Assembly (NCBI GenBank): GCA_022820485.1
Contig: JAJEFJ010000066.1
Coordinates: 27,636-91,635 of the forward strand
DNA: 64,000 nt
Reading direction: 5' to 3'
DNA from: Candidatus Latescibacterota bacterium
GTDB taxonomy: Bacteria > Latescibacterota > UBA2968 > UBA8231
Below, piece after piece: positions 42,651-51,923 of this stretch; position 1 is the first letter of the stretch; each line of letters opens with the position of its first letter. Under the pieces are notes generated by a model that did not search any database, was not told where the DNA came from, and worked only from the letters and a program-made list of their open reading frames with translations. Both the position numbers and the translations under genes were made by a program.

Positions 42651-44530
42651 TTTTCTACGACAAAGCGTACCAAGTCATCGTCGTCGGCGGCGGCCACGCC
42701 GGCACCGAGGCCGCACTCGCCGCAGCGCGCATGGGAGCTGAGACCCTGCTCCTGACCATGAACTTGGACACCATTGGCCAGCTATCCTGCAACCCGGCTA
42801 TCGGCGGGATCGGCAAGGGGCACATCGTCAAGGAAATCGACGCGCTCGGCGGCCAGATGGCCGTCAACACCGACCGCACCGGCATCCAATTCCGCCGCCT
42901 CAACACCTCGCGTGGGCCAGCCGTGCGCGCCTCGCGAGCCCAAGCCGACAAAAAAGACTACCAATTCGAGCTGAAGTACACCTGCGAACAGCAGGAGCAT
43001 CTCGACATTCGCCAGGGCCTGATGGAGAGCTTGCTAATCGAGAACGGGACCGTCCAAGGCGTCGGCATCAAGGGCGGCATCGCCTATCGCGGCCACACCG
43101 TCATCCTCACGACCGGCACCTTTCTCCGAGGCAAAATTCACGTCGGCGATTTTTCCTACAGCGCTGGACGCGCCGGCGAAACCGCCGCCGAAAAAGCCGC
43201 CGAGGGCTTAGTCGCGCTCGGTTTTGAAACCGGACGCCTCAAAACCGGCACCCCACCGCGCGTCAACGGTCGCACCCTCGACTTTGCCGCGTTCGAAGAA
43301 CAGCCCGGCGACGACCCGCCTCGCCCCTTTTCCTATGCGGTGCAAAAAATCACCCAGCCGCAAATGCCCTGCTGGATCACCTATACCAACGCCCACACTC
43401 ACGAGATCGTCCAAGACAATCTAGCGCGCTCGGCCATGTACAGCGGGCGCATCGAGGGCATCGGCCCGCGCTACTGCCCCTCCATAGAGGACAAAATCGC
43501 TCGCTTTGCCGACAAGGAACGGCACCAAATTTTCGTCGAGCCAGAGGGGCGGCGCACCCTCGAGTTTTATCTCAACGGCCTGTCGATGAGCCTGCCGGAG
43601 GCCCTGCAACCCCAGATCGTGCGCTCCCTACCCGGCCTCGAACGAGCCGAGATCCTGCGCCCGGCGTACGCAGTCGAATACGATTACGCCCCTCCGACCC
43701 AACTCTATCCGCACCTAGAGACCAAGCGCGTGGCCAATCTCTTCTTCGCCGGCCAGATCAACGGCACCACCGGCTACGAAGAAGCTGCGGCTCAAGGGAT
43801 TATGGCTGGCATCAACGCCGTGCTCAAGGCGCGCGGCGACGACCCGCTCGTGCTCACGCGCGCCGACGCCTACATCGGCGTGCTAATCGACGACCTCGTA
43901 ACCAAAGGCACGCTCGAGCCGTACCGCATCTTCACCTCGCGCGCCGAGCACCGCCTGCTCTTGCGCGAGGACAACGCCGACGACCGCCTGATGGCCAAAG
44001 GTCGGGCACTGGGATTGATCGGCGACGACCTATGGCATCAGTTTCAAACCAAGCAACAACAGGTCGCCGCCGAGCGCGAACGCCTCCAACACGAGCGCGT
44101 CAAACCGACCGAAAAGGTGCAAGAAGTTTTGGCGCGGCAGGGCACCACACCCATCGCCGAATCTACTTCGCTCGCCGAGCTGCTGCGCCGCCCCCAACTC
44201 AACTACGACCACCTCTGCGAATTCGCCCCGCCGCCACAGCCGCTCTCCCCGGACGCGGCCGAGCACGTCGAGGCCGAGATCAAATACGCGGGGTACATCA
44301 AGCGCCAAGAAACCCAAGCGCAAAAGCTCAAGCGCCTCGAATCCCTGCGCCTGCCGATTGATTTTGACTTCGCCGCTCCCGGACTGAACATTTCGACCGA
44401 AGCGCGCCAAAAGCTCGCGGTAGTCCGCCCGCAGACCCTAGGACAGGCTTCGCGCATTTCCGGGGTCTCGCCTGCGGACCTCGCTTCGCTCATGGTCTTC
44501 CTACACGCCCACACTCAATCCGCCACCTAG
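42647..44530 (+). CDS. mnmG: tRNA uridine-5-carboxymethylaminomethyl modification enzyme MnmG (GidA)
   Basis: 627 residues from GTG 42647, overlapping the previous stop by 4 nt. The FAD-binding start [40 protein letters not shown], the [11 protein letters not shown] motif with the active loop, and [19 protein letters not shown] with IPL-type endings are typical. With MnmE it modifies U34 of tRNAs. The C-terminal helical domain (PLDYDHLC-type region [17 protein letters not shown]) is complete. mnmE is not in the window. Its coupling to a methyl-metabolism gene is unusual. Confidence 0.97.
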   Translation: MIFYDKAYQVIVVGGGHAGTEAALAAARMGAETLLLTMNLDTIGQLSCNPAIGGIGKGHIVKEIDALGGQMAVNTDRTGIQFRRLNTSRGPAVRASRAQADKKDYQFELKYTCEQQEHLDIRQGLMESLLIENGTVQGVGIKGGIAYRGHTVILTTGTFLRGKIHVGDFSYSAGRAGETAAEKAAEGLVALGFETGRLKTGTPPRVNGRTLDFAAFEEQPGDDPPRPFSYAVQKITQPQMPCWITYTNAHTHEIVQDNLARSAMYSGRIEGIGPRYCPSIEDKIARFADKERHQIFVEPEGRRTLEFYLNGLSMSLPEALQPQIVRSLPGLERAEILRPAYAVEYDYAPPTQLYPHLETKRVANLFFAGQINGTTGYEEAAAQGIMAGINAVLKARGDDPLVLTRADAYIGVLIDDLVTKGTLEPYRIFTSRAEHRLLLREDNADDRLMAKGRALGLIGDDLWHQFQTKQQQVAAERERLQHERVKPTEKVQEVLARQGTTPIAESTSLAELLRRPQLNYDHLCEFAPPPQPLSPDAAEHVEAEIKYAGYIKRQETQAQKLKRLESLRLPIDFDFAAPGLNISTEARQKLAVVRPQTLGQASRISGVSPADLASLMVFLHAHTQSAT

Positions 44531-44536
44531 CGCGCA

Positions 44537-44577
44537 TAAAAAAACGCCCCTGCACGACAACAGCCGTACAAGAGCGT
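44537..44577 (-). terminator. Terminator of the bifunctional-nuclease gene
   Basis: On the minus strand a 13-bp stem (44577-44565 with 44556-44544), closed entirely by Watson-Crick and G-U pairs, surrounds an 8-nt loop and is followed by a T-run. It acts on the minus strand only, between convergent genes. Confidence 0.8.
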
Positions 44578-44599
44578 CCAAGCGCGGTGAGAGCGCCTT

Positions 44600-45298
44600 T
44601 CAGCCTTCGGACTCTAGTTCGCTGATGCGGTCGCGGACCTTGGCCGCCTGCTCGTAGGCCTCTTGGGCAATGAGCCAGTCCAAGTGCGCCTTGAGTTGTT
44701 CCAATTTGCTTATCGGCTCGCCCGTCTCCGGATCCACGAACGCCTCCGACTTCTGCGCGACTTCTGCGCGCTCAGCCGTTTTGTCCTCTGCGGGTGCATC
44801 TGGGACCACCTCGGGCGCAGCGGCTTGTTCGCCCTCGGCCCCTTCGCGCTGGTCGGAGTGTTCCAGCGGATGGCCGGCCGCTTCCATGACCTCTGGGGTC
44901 AAAAAGAGCGGCACGCCCAAAAGCGTGGCCACGATCATGCCATCGCTGGGGCGACAGTCGAGATAGAAGGACTGGCCTTGGGCTTGGACCAGCAGGTACG
45001 CGTGGAAAACATCCTCTTTGAGCGTGTGGACCACCAGCTTGCGGACCACAGCGTCGATTCGCTTGAGTAGGTTGCACAATAGATCGTGCGGCAGGGGCCT
45101 TGGCAAGGCAGTTTTGCGAAGCGCCATGGCGAGGGCTTGGCCCTCAAAGTGGCCGATCGTGATGGGCACCACGCTGTTTTCCGTGCCCTTGAGCAAAACC
45201 AAGAATTTCTGCGGCAGACCCAAACCCTGTTCCGAGTCTGGATAGGGGTACATGTCGAAAATATACACTGGAATTAGATGGCTCTCTTCGTCTTTCAT
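44600..45298 (-). CDS. Bifunctional nuclease (DUF151) family protein with UVR motif
   Basis: 232 residues. Residues ~10-140 are the BFN/DUF151 domain (PITIGHFEGQALAMAL, RPLPHDLLCNLL, LDCRPSDGMIVATLLGVPLF). A ~55-residue acidic linker leads to a C-terminal UvrB/UvrC-type motif (LKAHLDWLIAQEAYEQAAKVRDRI). The family was named for nuclease activity in plants and may respond to stress in bacteria. It has its own promoter (45338-45365) and terminator, so it is monocistronic. Confidence 0.88.
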   Translation of the reverse strand: MKDEESHLIPVYIFDMYPYPDSEQGLGLPQKFLVLLKGTENSVVPITIGHFEGQALAMALRKTALPRPLPHDLLCNLLKRIDAVVRKLVVHTLKEDVFHAYLLVQAQGQSFYLDCRPSDGMIVATLLGVPLFLTPEVMEAAGHPLEHSDQREGAEGEQAAAPEVVPDAPAEDKTAERAEVAQKSEAFVDPETGEPISKLEQLKAHLDWLIAQEAYEQAAKVRDRISELESEG

Positions 45299-45337
45299 CG
45301 CTCGCGTACCCTTGTATAGATTGCTGTTCTCGTCAGT

Positions 45338-45365
45338 AATATAGGCTTTTGCCGGGCAAATACAA
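45338..45365 (-). promoter_or_regulatory. Sigma70-type promoter of the bifunctional-nuclease gene
   Basis: Minus strand: TTGTAT (45365-45360), 16-nt spacer, TATATT (45343-45338). The spacer contains the short palindrome TTGCCCGGCAA. Confidence 0.6.
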
Positions 45366-45371
45366 TTTTCT

Positions 45372-46091
45372 TTAGATCAAGCCGCGCTCCTTCAAGCTGA
45401 TAAAATCGTCGCTGCCGATGATGAGGTGGTCGAGTACATCAATGCCCATAATTTCGCCGGCCTGCACCAAGCGCCGCGTCAGATTAATGTCGTCTTGGCT
45501 AGGCGACACGTCGCCAGAGGGATGATTGTGCGCCAAAATCACGCTGGCCGCAGCCTGCGCTACCGCCGTGCGAAAGACCTCGCGCGGATGCACGATGGCC
45601 GAAGATAGACTACCGATGGACACGATCTCCTTGTGGATCACCTGATTGCGGGCATTGAGATACAAGCAGAGAAAGTGCTCGCGCTGTTGATCCTTGATAT
45701 CGGACAACATGGACAGTGCGTCGCCGGGCGCACTAATCACCGGCCGCACCCCCAAACCCTTGTGCAACCCGCGGCGCGCCAGTTCGAACGCCGCGACCAA
45801 GACCCCGGCCTTGGCCTTGCCCAGTCCCTTGATCCGGCTCAATTCCCCCAAATCCATATCTACCAGCGATTCCTTGGGATAATCGGCGAGGATGCTCTCG
45901 GCCAAGTCCAGCACGTGCCGGCCGCGATACCCCGTCCCCAAGGCCACGGCCAACAGTTCTTGGTCCTTGAGCGCTTGCGGCCCCAAGCGCGCGAGCCGCT
46001 CCCTCGGCAGTTCGTCGTGGTGAATGGGCGACCCCTCGCCCACAGTGCGGGCGGCAAAGTCGTAGTCAATGGGCTGAGTTTGGGTTGGCAC
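45372..46091 (-). CDS. radC: RadC-like JAB-domain DNA repair protein
   Basis: 239 residues from GTG 46091, chosen because AAGGAGG lies 8 nt upstream; the 26 residues further upstream in frame are not typical of the family. An HhH-like N-terminal half (RLARLGPQALKDQELLAVAL; RIKGLGKAKAGVLVAAFELA) is followed by the MPN/JAB metalloprotease-like domain (LYLNARNQVIHKEIVSIG; VILAHNHPSGDVSPSQDDINLT). Despite the name, its biochemical role is unsettled. The start is preceded by a hairpin region (46138-46179). Confidence 0.92.
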   Translation of the reverse strand: MPTQTQPIDYDFAARTVGEGSPIHHDELPRERLARLGPQALKDQELLAVALGTGYRGRHVLDLAESILADYPKESLVDMDLGELSRIKGLGKAKAGVLVAAFELARRGLHKGLGVRPVISAPGDALSMLSDIKDQQREHFLCLYLNARNQVIHKEIVSIGSLSSAIVHPREVFRTAVAQAAASVILAHNHPSGDVSPSQDDINLTRRLVQAGEIMGIDVLDHLIIGSDDFISLKERGLI

Positions 46092-46137
46092 GGTGTGTTC
46101 CTCCTTGGGCAAGCTGTAGCAAAAAAACCACGCGAAT

Positions 46138-46179
46138 GTAGCGTCTAGCCCCCACAAGTCGCTGGGCACTAGACGCTAC
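46138..46179. repeat. 11-bp perfect inverted repeat upstream of radC
   Basis: GTAGCGTCTAG (46138-46148) and CTAGACGCTAC (46169-46179) around a 20-nt loop. On the minus strand a T-run follows after 10 nt, so it could be a leader attenuator or weak terminator ahead of radC, or an operator shared with the divergent lnt-tatC promoter. Confidence 0.6.
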
Positions 46180-46209
46180 CGACGTATAAGCACAATCTGT
46201 GCCAGCACC

Positions 46210-46238
46210 TTGCTCCGCCCCGCCCGCCCGCCTATATT
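46210..46238 (+). promoter_or_regulatory. Putative promoter of the lnt-tatC fusion gene
   Basis: TTGCTC (46210-46215), 17-nt very C-rich spacer, TATATT (46233-46238), 24 nt before the start codon, so the leader would be very short. Confidence 0.5.
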
Positions 46239-46262
46239 TTTGCACATTACCCCCCACTGCCG

Positions 46263-48731
46263 ATGTCTAACCCGCGCTTTGTTCTGGCCCTAACCCCGCT
46301 TCACCGCCTGCTGCTCGCTGCACTGAGCGGGGCCTTGCTCTCGCTGGCCTTTCCCAGCCACCCCGATCACCCCCTCGCCTTTCTCTATCATCCGCTCTGG
46401 GCCCATTGTGCGCTGGTTCCTTTGCTAATCGCCTTGAAGGGCCGCGGCTTCAAAGCTGGCTTTGCCGCAGGCTGGATCAGCGGCTTAGTCTGGAACCTGC
46501 TGTCCTTGTACTGGGTAGCCTATACCCAAGGCGGCGGTCCCGCCGTCGTCGGAGGCACCGGGCTGATGGCCGCTTATTTGGGCCTTTTTACCGGCCTCTG
46601 TACCGGGCTGTTCAACGTGCTCGCCGCGCGGTGGGGCGCGAAGGCACTCGCACTGATGCCTTTGTTGTGGACCGGGCAGGAATATCTGCTCTCCCTCGGG
46701 GAGTTGGGTTTCCCTTGGCTCTTGCTCGGACACAGTCAAGCGGCCCTGCCCCACTTCATCCAGTACGCCACTTGGACGGGCGTCTTTGGCGTCTCCTGCT
46801 GGGTCGTCGGTCTCAACGCGCTGTTTTACTCGGCACTCGTCGAGCGGCGCGTCTTGCTCGCGGGCGTTGCCTTGGGCTATCTCTTGCCTTGGGTTCACGC
46901 GCAGAGCGCGCTGACGACCACCGTCCCGGACGAGAGCCTGCGCATCGGCCTGATCCAACCGAACACCACATACGCCGACAAATGGGGTCCTAACGGGCTG
47001 GAGCGCACTTTCTCAGCCCTCGCCACCCTCTCGCGCCAAGCGGCCAAGCGCGATCCCGAATTGCTGGTCTGGCCCGAGACTGCCGTACCGTGCGATCCTG
47101 TGCGCCGGGCCGGTTGCCGAGGCCGCATCCAAGCGCTCGTCGATGAACTGGACATCCCCTTGCTGACCGGCGCGCCGCACGCGAACTACAACGCGGCCTT
47201 CTTCGTCCAGCCCGGAGCCGTATCTCTGCCCTCGTACGCCAAGATGCACTTAGTGCCCTTTGGCGAGCGGACGCCCTACCGCGACGCCATCCCCCTGCTG
47301 CGCGACATCGACTGGACCCGCCTGACCGGCGACCTCGGCCCAGCCGAATTCGCACGCGGCACAGAGCACGCGGTTTTTGCCCATCCCCGGCACCCCTTTG
47401 CCGTGCTCATCTGCTTTGAGTCTATCTTTCCCGATCTAGTGCGCCAGCACGTGGCGGCTGGGGCGCACGTGCTGGTCAACATCACCAATGACTCGTGGTT
47501 TGGCCGCAGCGCGGGGCCTTACCAACACGCGCTCATCAACGCCATGCGCGCCGTTGAAAACCGCACGGCCATCGCCCGCGCCGCCACCACCGGCATCTCC
47601 CTGTTCATCGACCCATTTGGCCGCACCTACGAGGCGACCGACCTTTTCACGCCCGCAGTTGCCGTTGCCACCGTGCCGGTCGGCCAGCCCGCGACCTTTT
47701 ACACCCGGCACGGCGACATCTTCGCCTGGGGCTGCCTGCTGATCGTCTTGGTCGCCCTCATCGCCCGCTTCCGCAAGCCGCGAGCCGTCAGCGAGACAGC
47801 GGAAGCCGACCACGAATCGGAAGCTGATCACGACTCAGAAGCTGACCGCGACTCAGAAGTTGACCACGATTCAGCCGCCCCCCACGACCCAGACTCGCCC
47901 CGAGAAGCCAACATGCCCTTTCTCGACCACCTAGAAGAACTCCGCTGGCGCATTCTCAAGGCCCTAGCCGCACTCGTCGTGGGCGCGGTAATTTGCTTCG
48001 CCTTCTCCGACTCGATTATGCAGATCTTGACCCGGCCGTACGAAGAGGCCGTCCTCAGTTTGGAGGGCCAGCAATCCTCGGGCGTGGTGCTGGCGGTCAA
48101 AAAGCTAGTGAACCAGTGGTTGGGTCAGCCCGATGCGGCACCGGAGCCGGACGCGCCCATCGCCGACCTGCCTCCAGCGCGCCGGCTGCAAGCCCTGCGG
48201 CCCATGACCTACTTCTTCATCAGCCTGCAAATCGCCTTCGTCGGCGGGCTACTGCTGGCACTGCCGGTCATCTTCTACCAAGCCTGGCGCTTTGTGGCCC
48301 CGGGACTTTTACAGCGCGAAAAACGGCTCACGCTGCCCATTATCTCGCTGAGCGTCCTCTGCTTTTCAATCGGCGCAATGATCGCCTATTACATCGTCCT
48401 CCCGCTCGGGCTGCGCTTTTTCCTCGCGCTAGAGCCGCCCGACATGACCTCGCAATGGGCGGCCGACGAGTACATCGGCTTTGTGCTGCGGCTGATCGCC
48501 GGCTTTGGCATTGTCTTTGAAATGCCCGTGCTGTCGCTCTTTTTGGCCAAAGTCGGGGTGCTGACCGCCGCGCGGATGCGCCGTATCCGCCGCTACGCCA
48601 TCATCGGCATCTTCGTCCTTGGCGCAATCTTCACGCCGCCCGATCCCGTCTCCCAAATCCTCATGGCCCTGCCCCTGCTCCTGCTCTACGAAATCAGCAT
48701 CTGGGTCTGCAAAATTTCCGAGCGGAAATAA
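46263..48731 (+). CDS. Apolipoprotein N-acyltransferase (Lnt) fused to TatC
   Basis: 822 residues in one open frame. Residues 1-~505 are Lnt: about seven membrane helices then a nitrilase domain with catalytic E272 (WPETA), K327 (YAKMHLVPFGE) and C384 (ICFESIFPD), and a final helix. Residues ~506-550 are a linker of five acidic six-residue repeats. Residues 551-822 are TatC (PFLDHLEELRWRILKALAAL, FISLQIAFVGGLLLALPVIF, QAWRFVAPGLLQREKR, FGIVFEMPVLSLF), with a ~40-residue enlarged first periplasmic loop. Lnt adds the third acyl chain to lipoproteins; TatC recognises twin-arginine signals. No ribosome site precedes the internal Met551, so a true fusion is likely. TatA/B are not visible. Confidence 0.9.
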   Translation: MSNPRFVLALTPLHRLLLAALSGALLSLAFPSHPDHPLAFLYHPLWAHCALVPLLIALKGRGFKAGFAAGWISGLVWNLLSLYWVAYTQGGGPAVVGGTGLMAAYLGLFTGLCTGLFNVLAARWGAKALALMPLLWTGQEYLLSLGELGFPWLLLGHSQAALPHFIQYATWTGVFGVSCWVVGLNALFYSALVERRVLLAGVALGYLLPWVHAQSALTTTVPDESLRIGLIQPNTTYADKWGPNGLERTFSALATLSRQAAKRDPELLVWPETAVPCDPVRRAGCRGRIQALVDELDIPLLTGAPHANYNAAFFVQPGAVSLPSYAKMHLVPFGERTPYRDAIPLLRDIDWTRLTGDLGPAEFARGTEHAVFAHPRHPFAVLICFESIFPDLVRQHVAAGAHVLVNITNDSWFGRSAGPYQHALINAMRAVENRTAIARAATTGISLFIDPFGRTYEATDLFTPAVAVATVPVGQPATFYTRHGDIFAWGCLLIVLVALIARFRKPRAVSETAEADHESEADHDSEADRDSEVDHDSAAPHDPDSPREANMPFLDHLEELRWRILKALAALVVGAVICFAFSDSIMQILTRPYEEAVLSLEGQQSSGVVLAVKKLVNQWLGQPDAAPEPDAPIADLPPARRLQALRPMTYFFISLQIAFVGGLLLALPVIFYQAWRFVAPGLLQREKRLTLPIISLSVLCFSIGAMIAYYIVLPLGLRFFLALEPPDMTSQWAADEYIGFVLRLIAGFGIVFEMPVLSLFLAKVGVLTAARMRRIRRYAIIGIFVLGAIFTPPDPVSQILMALPLLLLYEISIWVCKISERK
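47802..47891 (+). repeat. 18-bp tandem repeat in the Lnt-TatC linker
   Basis: Five 18-bp units encode EADHES / EADHDS / EADRDS / EVDHDS / AAPHDP. The repeat forms an acidic flexible linker between the two enzyme domains. Confidence 0.8.
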
Positions 48732-48818
48732 GTATTCATCCGCCTCAGCGGACGGCTACCAACTTATGCCCTCAAAATCGCCAAAGTCCAATCTACAAAA
48801 CACCCGAAAGGATTTTTC

Positions 48819-49835
48819 ATGGATGCCAAAGCGCTCATCTGCGACGAACAGCAAAATTTCGCGCTGGCTGAGGTCGTACTGAACGATCCCGCCCCCGACC
48901 AAGTCGCGATCCGCACCCATTTTACCGGGGTCAGTATCGGCACTGAGTTCGGACTGATTAGCGGCAAGATCAGTAAGATGAACCGCAACCCCTTTCCGTT
49001 GTGTACCGGCTATCAGGGCACCGGCATCATAGAAGCCGTCGGGGCCGATATCGACAATTTTGCGGTCGGCGACGAAGTGTACTTTCGCGGCAATGACGCG
49101 ATGAGGCTGGCCGACGGGACGGAAGTTGGGTGCGTTTCCGGCGGGCATTGTAGCCACATCGTGACCCGGCCCAATACCACGCATGGCGTGGCCAAGATGG
49201 TGCCCGGAGCGGGGATGGATGTGGCGAGTTTGTTTGTGATGCCGGCCGTGGGTCTCTATGGCGTCGATATGGCCAATCCGCGGATGGGAGATACGGTGGT
49301 GGTGCACGGGGTGGGGATGATTGGCTTAGGGGTGGTGGCGGCTTGTGCTCAGCGAGGGTGCGTGGTGGTGGCAGTGGATATTGATGAAAAACCGCTGGCG
49401 GTCGCCAAGGCGCTGGGCGCGGATTATGCAATCAATAGCAAAGAGCAGGACATGGCCGCTGTAGTACGGGAACTCGCGCCCGAAGGGGCCGATGTGGTAT
49501 TCGAGTGTACCGGGCATCCACAGTGCATCGATCCGGCGATTGCCCTCTGTCGGCGGTTTGGGTCTTTCGTCTGGCAGGGCCACTACGGGGACGATCCGAT
49601 CGCCCTGGACTTTCCCACGCCGCACGGCAAGCGGCTACAGATGTTCTTCCCCTGCGACGACGGCTGGCAGCCCTGCCGCCGCGCTGTGATCAAGAACATG
49701 GCGATGGGAGTGCTCAAGTGGGAACACTGCATTACCCATCGGATCGGGTGCGCCGAAATGCCGGCGATGTTCGAGCGCATTAAGCGGGAGCGGGATGGAA
49801 ATATCGTCGGGGTAGTCGTCGATTGGCGGGATTGA
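48819..49835 (+). CDS. MDR-superfamily zinc-type dehydrogenase, probably lacking the catalytic zinc Cys
   Basis: 338 residues. The GroES-like N-terminal domain has THFTGVSIGTEFGLISG where classical alcohol dehydrogenases have a GICGTD Cys, and the four-Cys structural lobe is absent. The NAD(P)-binding GVGMIGLGVVAACAQRGCVVVAVD and CTGHPQCIDPAIAL segments are clear. It resembles the BchC-like and threonine-dehydrogenase-related MDRs found in sugar- or secondary-metabolite catabolism. The substrate is unknown. It precedes a NadX-like gene by 119 nt. The 3' half of the gene has more GTG/GCG-rich codons than its neighbours. Confidence 0.8.
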   Translation: MDAKALICDEQQNFALAEVVLNDPAPDQVAIRTHFTGVSIGTEFGLISGKISKMNRNPFPLCTGYQGTGIIEAVGADIDNFAVGDEVYFRGNDAMRLADGTEVGCVSGGHCSHIVTRPNTTHGVAKMVPGAGMDVASLFVMPAVGLYGVDMANPRMGDTVVVHGVGMIGLGVVAACAQRGCVVVAVDIDEKPLAVAKALGADYAINSKEQDMAAVVRELAPEGADVVFECTGHPQCIDPAIALCRRFGSFVWQGHYGDDPIALDFPTPHGKRLQMFFPCDDGWQPCRRAVIKNMAMGVLKWEHCITHRIGCAEMPAMFERIKRERDGNIVGVVVDWRD

Positions 49836-49954
49836 GGGGCGCTTGCAAGACTGACGCGACCTGCGACGATCCAACGCGCCCTTTGTTCGCCATATCCCCG
49901 GCAAGTGCATATATTCGCTACTTCCGATTTCACCCCATTTTGAGGAGCCAGACC

Positions 49955-50752
49955 ATGAGCCAAAAATCGACCCGCATCGGCCTAATCGGCTACGGCCAGA
50001 TCGGCCAAGTCGTCCACAAGATGATAGACGCTGACGCTGACAACGGCATGGAGGTCGTCTTCGTCCACGATCAAATGGCCGCTGCCATCCAAAACCTCCC
50101 CGCCGACCTCTGCTTAGCGGATTTGAGCGACTTTGAATCGCGGCAACCCGACCTCGTCGTCGAAATGGCCCACCCAGACGTCACCAGCCAGTGGGGACAG
50201 ACGATCCTCGAAAAAACCAACTACATGTTCATCTCAGTAACCGCCCTCGCCGACCGAGCCGTCGAAACCACCATTGAGGAGACCACCCGCCGCGCCGGCA
50301 CCCGCGCCTTCGTCCCGCACGGAGGCGTAGTCGGCATGGACGCGCTGTTGGAAAACCGCGACGTGTGGGAGTCAGTCGATGTGGTAATGAAGAAGCCCCC
50401 GCACAACGTCGATTGCGCGGCCGCCGGACTCGACCCCGACGACATCAAAGAAGAAACAGTCCTCTACGACGGCCCGACGCGCGGCATCTGCCCGCTCTTC
50501 CCGCGCAACGTCAACACCCACGCAGCCATCGCATACGCCGGCATTGGTTTCGACCGCACGCACTCGCTGCTGCTGGTAAGCCCAGAGTGGAGCGAAGCCA
50601 TCGTCGAAATCCACGCCCAGGGCCAGGGACTCGACCTCAAGGTCGCGCGCAGCGAGGGGATCACCGGCGTCACCGGGGCCTCAACGCCAACCTCCATCTA
50701 CAACACCGTGCAGATGATCGGCGCGACCGGACCGGGCATCCACATCCGATGA
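49955..50752 (+). CDS. L-aspartate dehydrogenase-like (NadX/DUF108) oxidoreductase
   Basis: 265 residues from ATG 49955 (GAGGAG 7 nt upstream; the frame is open further upstream). Rossmann start IGLIGYGQIGQVVHKMID, catalytic region FVPHGGVVGMDALL and C-terminal ICPLFPRNVNTHAAIAYAGI with GFDRTHSLLLVSPEW match the aspartate dehydrogenase family. The canonical reaction gives iminoaspartate for NAD synthesis, but related enzymes act on other amino acids. Its stop overlaps the aminotransferase start by 4 nt, suggesting a shared amino-acid pathway. Confidence 0.82.
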   Translation: MSQKSTRIGLIGYGQIGQVVHKMIDADADNGMEVVFVHDQMAAAIQNLPADLCLADLSDFESRQPDLVVEMAHPDVTSQWGQTILEKTNYMFISVTALADRAVETTIEETTRRAGTRAFVPHGGVVGMDALLENRDVWESVDVVMKKPPHNVDCAAAGLDPDDIKEETVLYDGPTRGICPLFPRNVNTHAAIAYAGIGFDRTHSLLLVSPEWSEAIVEIHAQGQGLDLKVARSEGITGVTGASTPTSIYNTVQMIGATGPGIHIR

Positions 50753-51912
50753 AGCCTTTTGCCCGCATCCCCGCGGCCATTCCCCGCTCAGGCATCCGCG
50801 AGATCATGGACTTGGCCTGGGCCGTTGAGAAGACGGGCGAGGTCATCCACCTCGAAGTCGGGCAACCCGATTTTGCCACCCCAGAGTCCATCGTCGAGGC
50901 CACCTGCCGCTACGCACGCGCCGGGCACACCAAGTACGTCCCCAATGCCGGAGTCGATGCGTTGCGCGCGGCCGCAGCTCGCTACTTCGAGCGCCGCACC
51001 GGCGTGCCTACCACCAGCGAAAACATCCTCGTCACCCCCGGCGCAGTCATGAGCGTGGCGACCTCTTTCCTCGCCCTGCTCGAACCAGGCGACGAGGTCT
51101 TGTTGCCCGACCCAGGCTGGCCCAACTACGAAATGGCCGTCTCCATCGTCCACGGCCGACCCGTCTTTTACAATCTGCGGACGGAAAACCACTTTCTGCC
51201 CGACCTCGACGAGATCGACCGCCTAGTCAGCCCCCGCACCAAACTCCTCCTCCTCTGCACGCCTTCCAACCCCACCGGCCAAGTGTACGACGAGACGTTA
51301 ATGCGCCAGCTCATGGCCTTGGCCCAGCGCCATGATTTGTGGGTGCTGTCCGACGAGATCTACGGCCAGATCGTCTTCGACCAACCGCATCAGAGCGCCC
51401 TGCCGCACGACGCCGACGGACGCACCATCGTCGTCTCCGGCATGTCCAAAAGCTACGCCATGACCGGCTACCGAGTCGGCTTTACCCGCGCCAATCCCGA
51501 GTACATCGAAATAGCCACCAAGCTCCAAGAGCCGTTTATCTCGTGCGGCACAGGGTTCTCCCAACTCGCGTCAGCCGATGCGCTCGACGGCCCGCAAGAC
51601 GAGGTGGACGCCATGTGCCGCGCCTATGCGCGCCGCCGCGACATCGCCCTCGACGTCCTGCGAGAATACGGCTTGTACCACTACACCCCAGGCGGCGCGA
51701 TCTACCTGATGATCGACATCTCCGCGGCCGACATGGACTCCGGCGAATTCGCCGTCCGGCTGCTCAAAGAACAGCGCGTGGCCGTGGCCCCGGGCAACAC
51801 CTTCGGCCAGATGTGCCGCGACCACGTGCGCATCTCCATCGCCGCCTCCGAAGAGCACATCCGCCGCGGCGTGACCACTATCTGCGAATTCGCGCAACAA
51901 GTCGGCAGCTAA
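50749..51912 (+). CDS. Pyridoxal-phosphate aminotransferase, class I/II
   Basis: 387 residues from ATG 50749 (ATGA overlap with the NadX-like gene). Features: IHLEVGQPDFATPESIVEA, KYVPNAGVDALRAAAARYFE, the conserved LLCTPSNPTGQVYD, DEIYGQIVFD and the PLP-lysine segment VVSGMSKSYAMTGYRVGF, ending with DHVRISIAASEEHI (substrate Arg). It is an aspartate/aromatic-type aminotransferase; the exact amino donor is unknown. Coupled translation with a NadX-like dehydrogenase suggests joint use on one amino or keto acid. Confidence 0.92.
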   Translation: MKPFARIPAAIPRSGIREIMDLAWAVEKTGEVIHLEVGQPDFATPESIVEATCRYARAGHTKYVPNAGVDALRAAAARYFERRTGVPTTSENILVTPGAVMSVATSFLALLEPGDEVLLPDPGWPNYEMAVSIVHGRPVFYNLRTENHFLPDLDEIDRLVSPRTKLLLLCTPSNPTGQVYDETLMRQLMALAQRHDLWVLSDEIYGQIVFDQPHQSALPHDADGRTIVVSGMSKSYAMTGYRVGFTRANPEYIEIATKLQEPFISCGTGFSQLASADALDGPQDEVDAMCRAYARRRDIALDVLREYGLYHYTPGGAIYLMIDISAADMDSGEFAVRLLKEQRVAVAPGNTFGQMCRDHVRISIAASEEHIRRGVTTICEFAQQVGS

Positions 51913-51923
51913 ACGAGGGGAAT

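Noticed and set aside
47913..48731. Separate tatC gene starting at Met551 of the fusion
   Set aside because: There is no Shine-Dalgarno before this ATG and no stop in the linker, so one polypeptide is the simpler reading. Internal initiation cannot be excluded.
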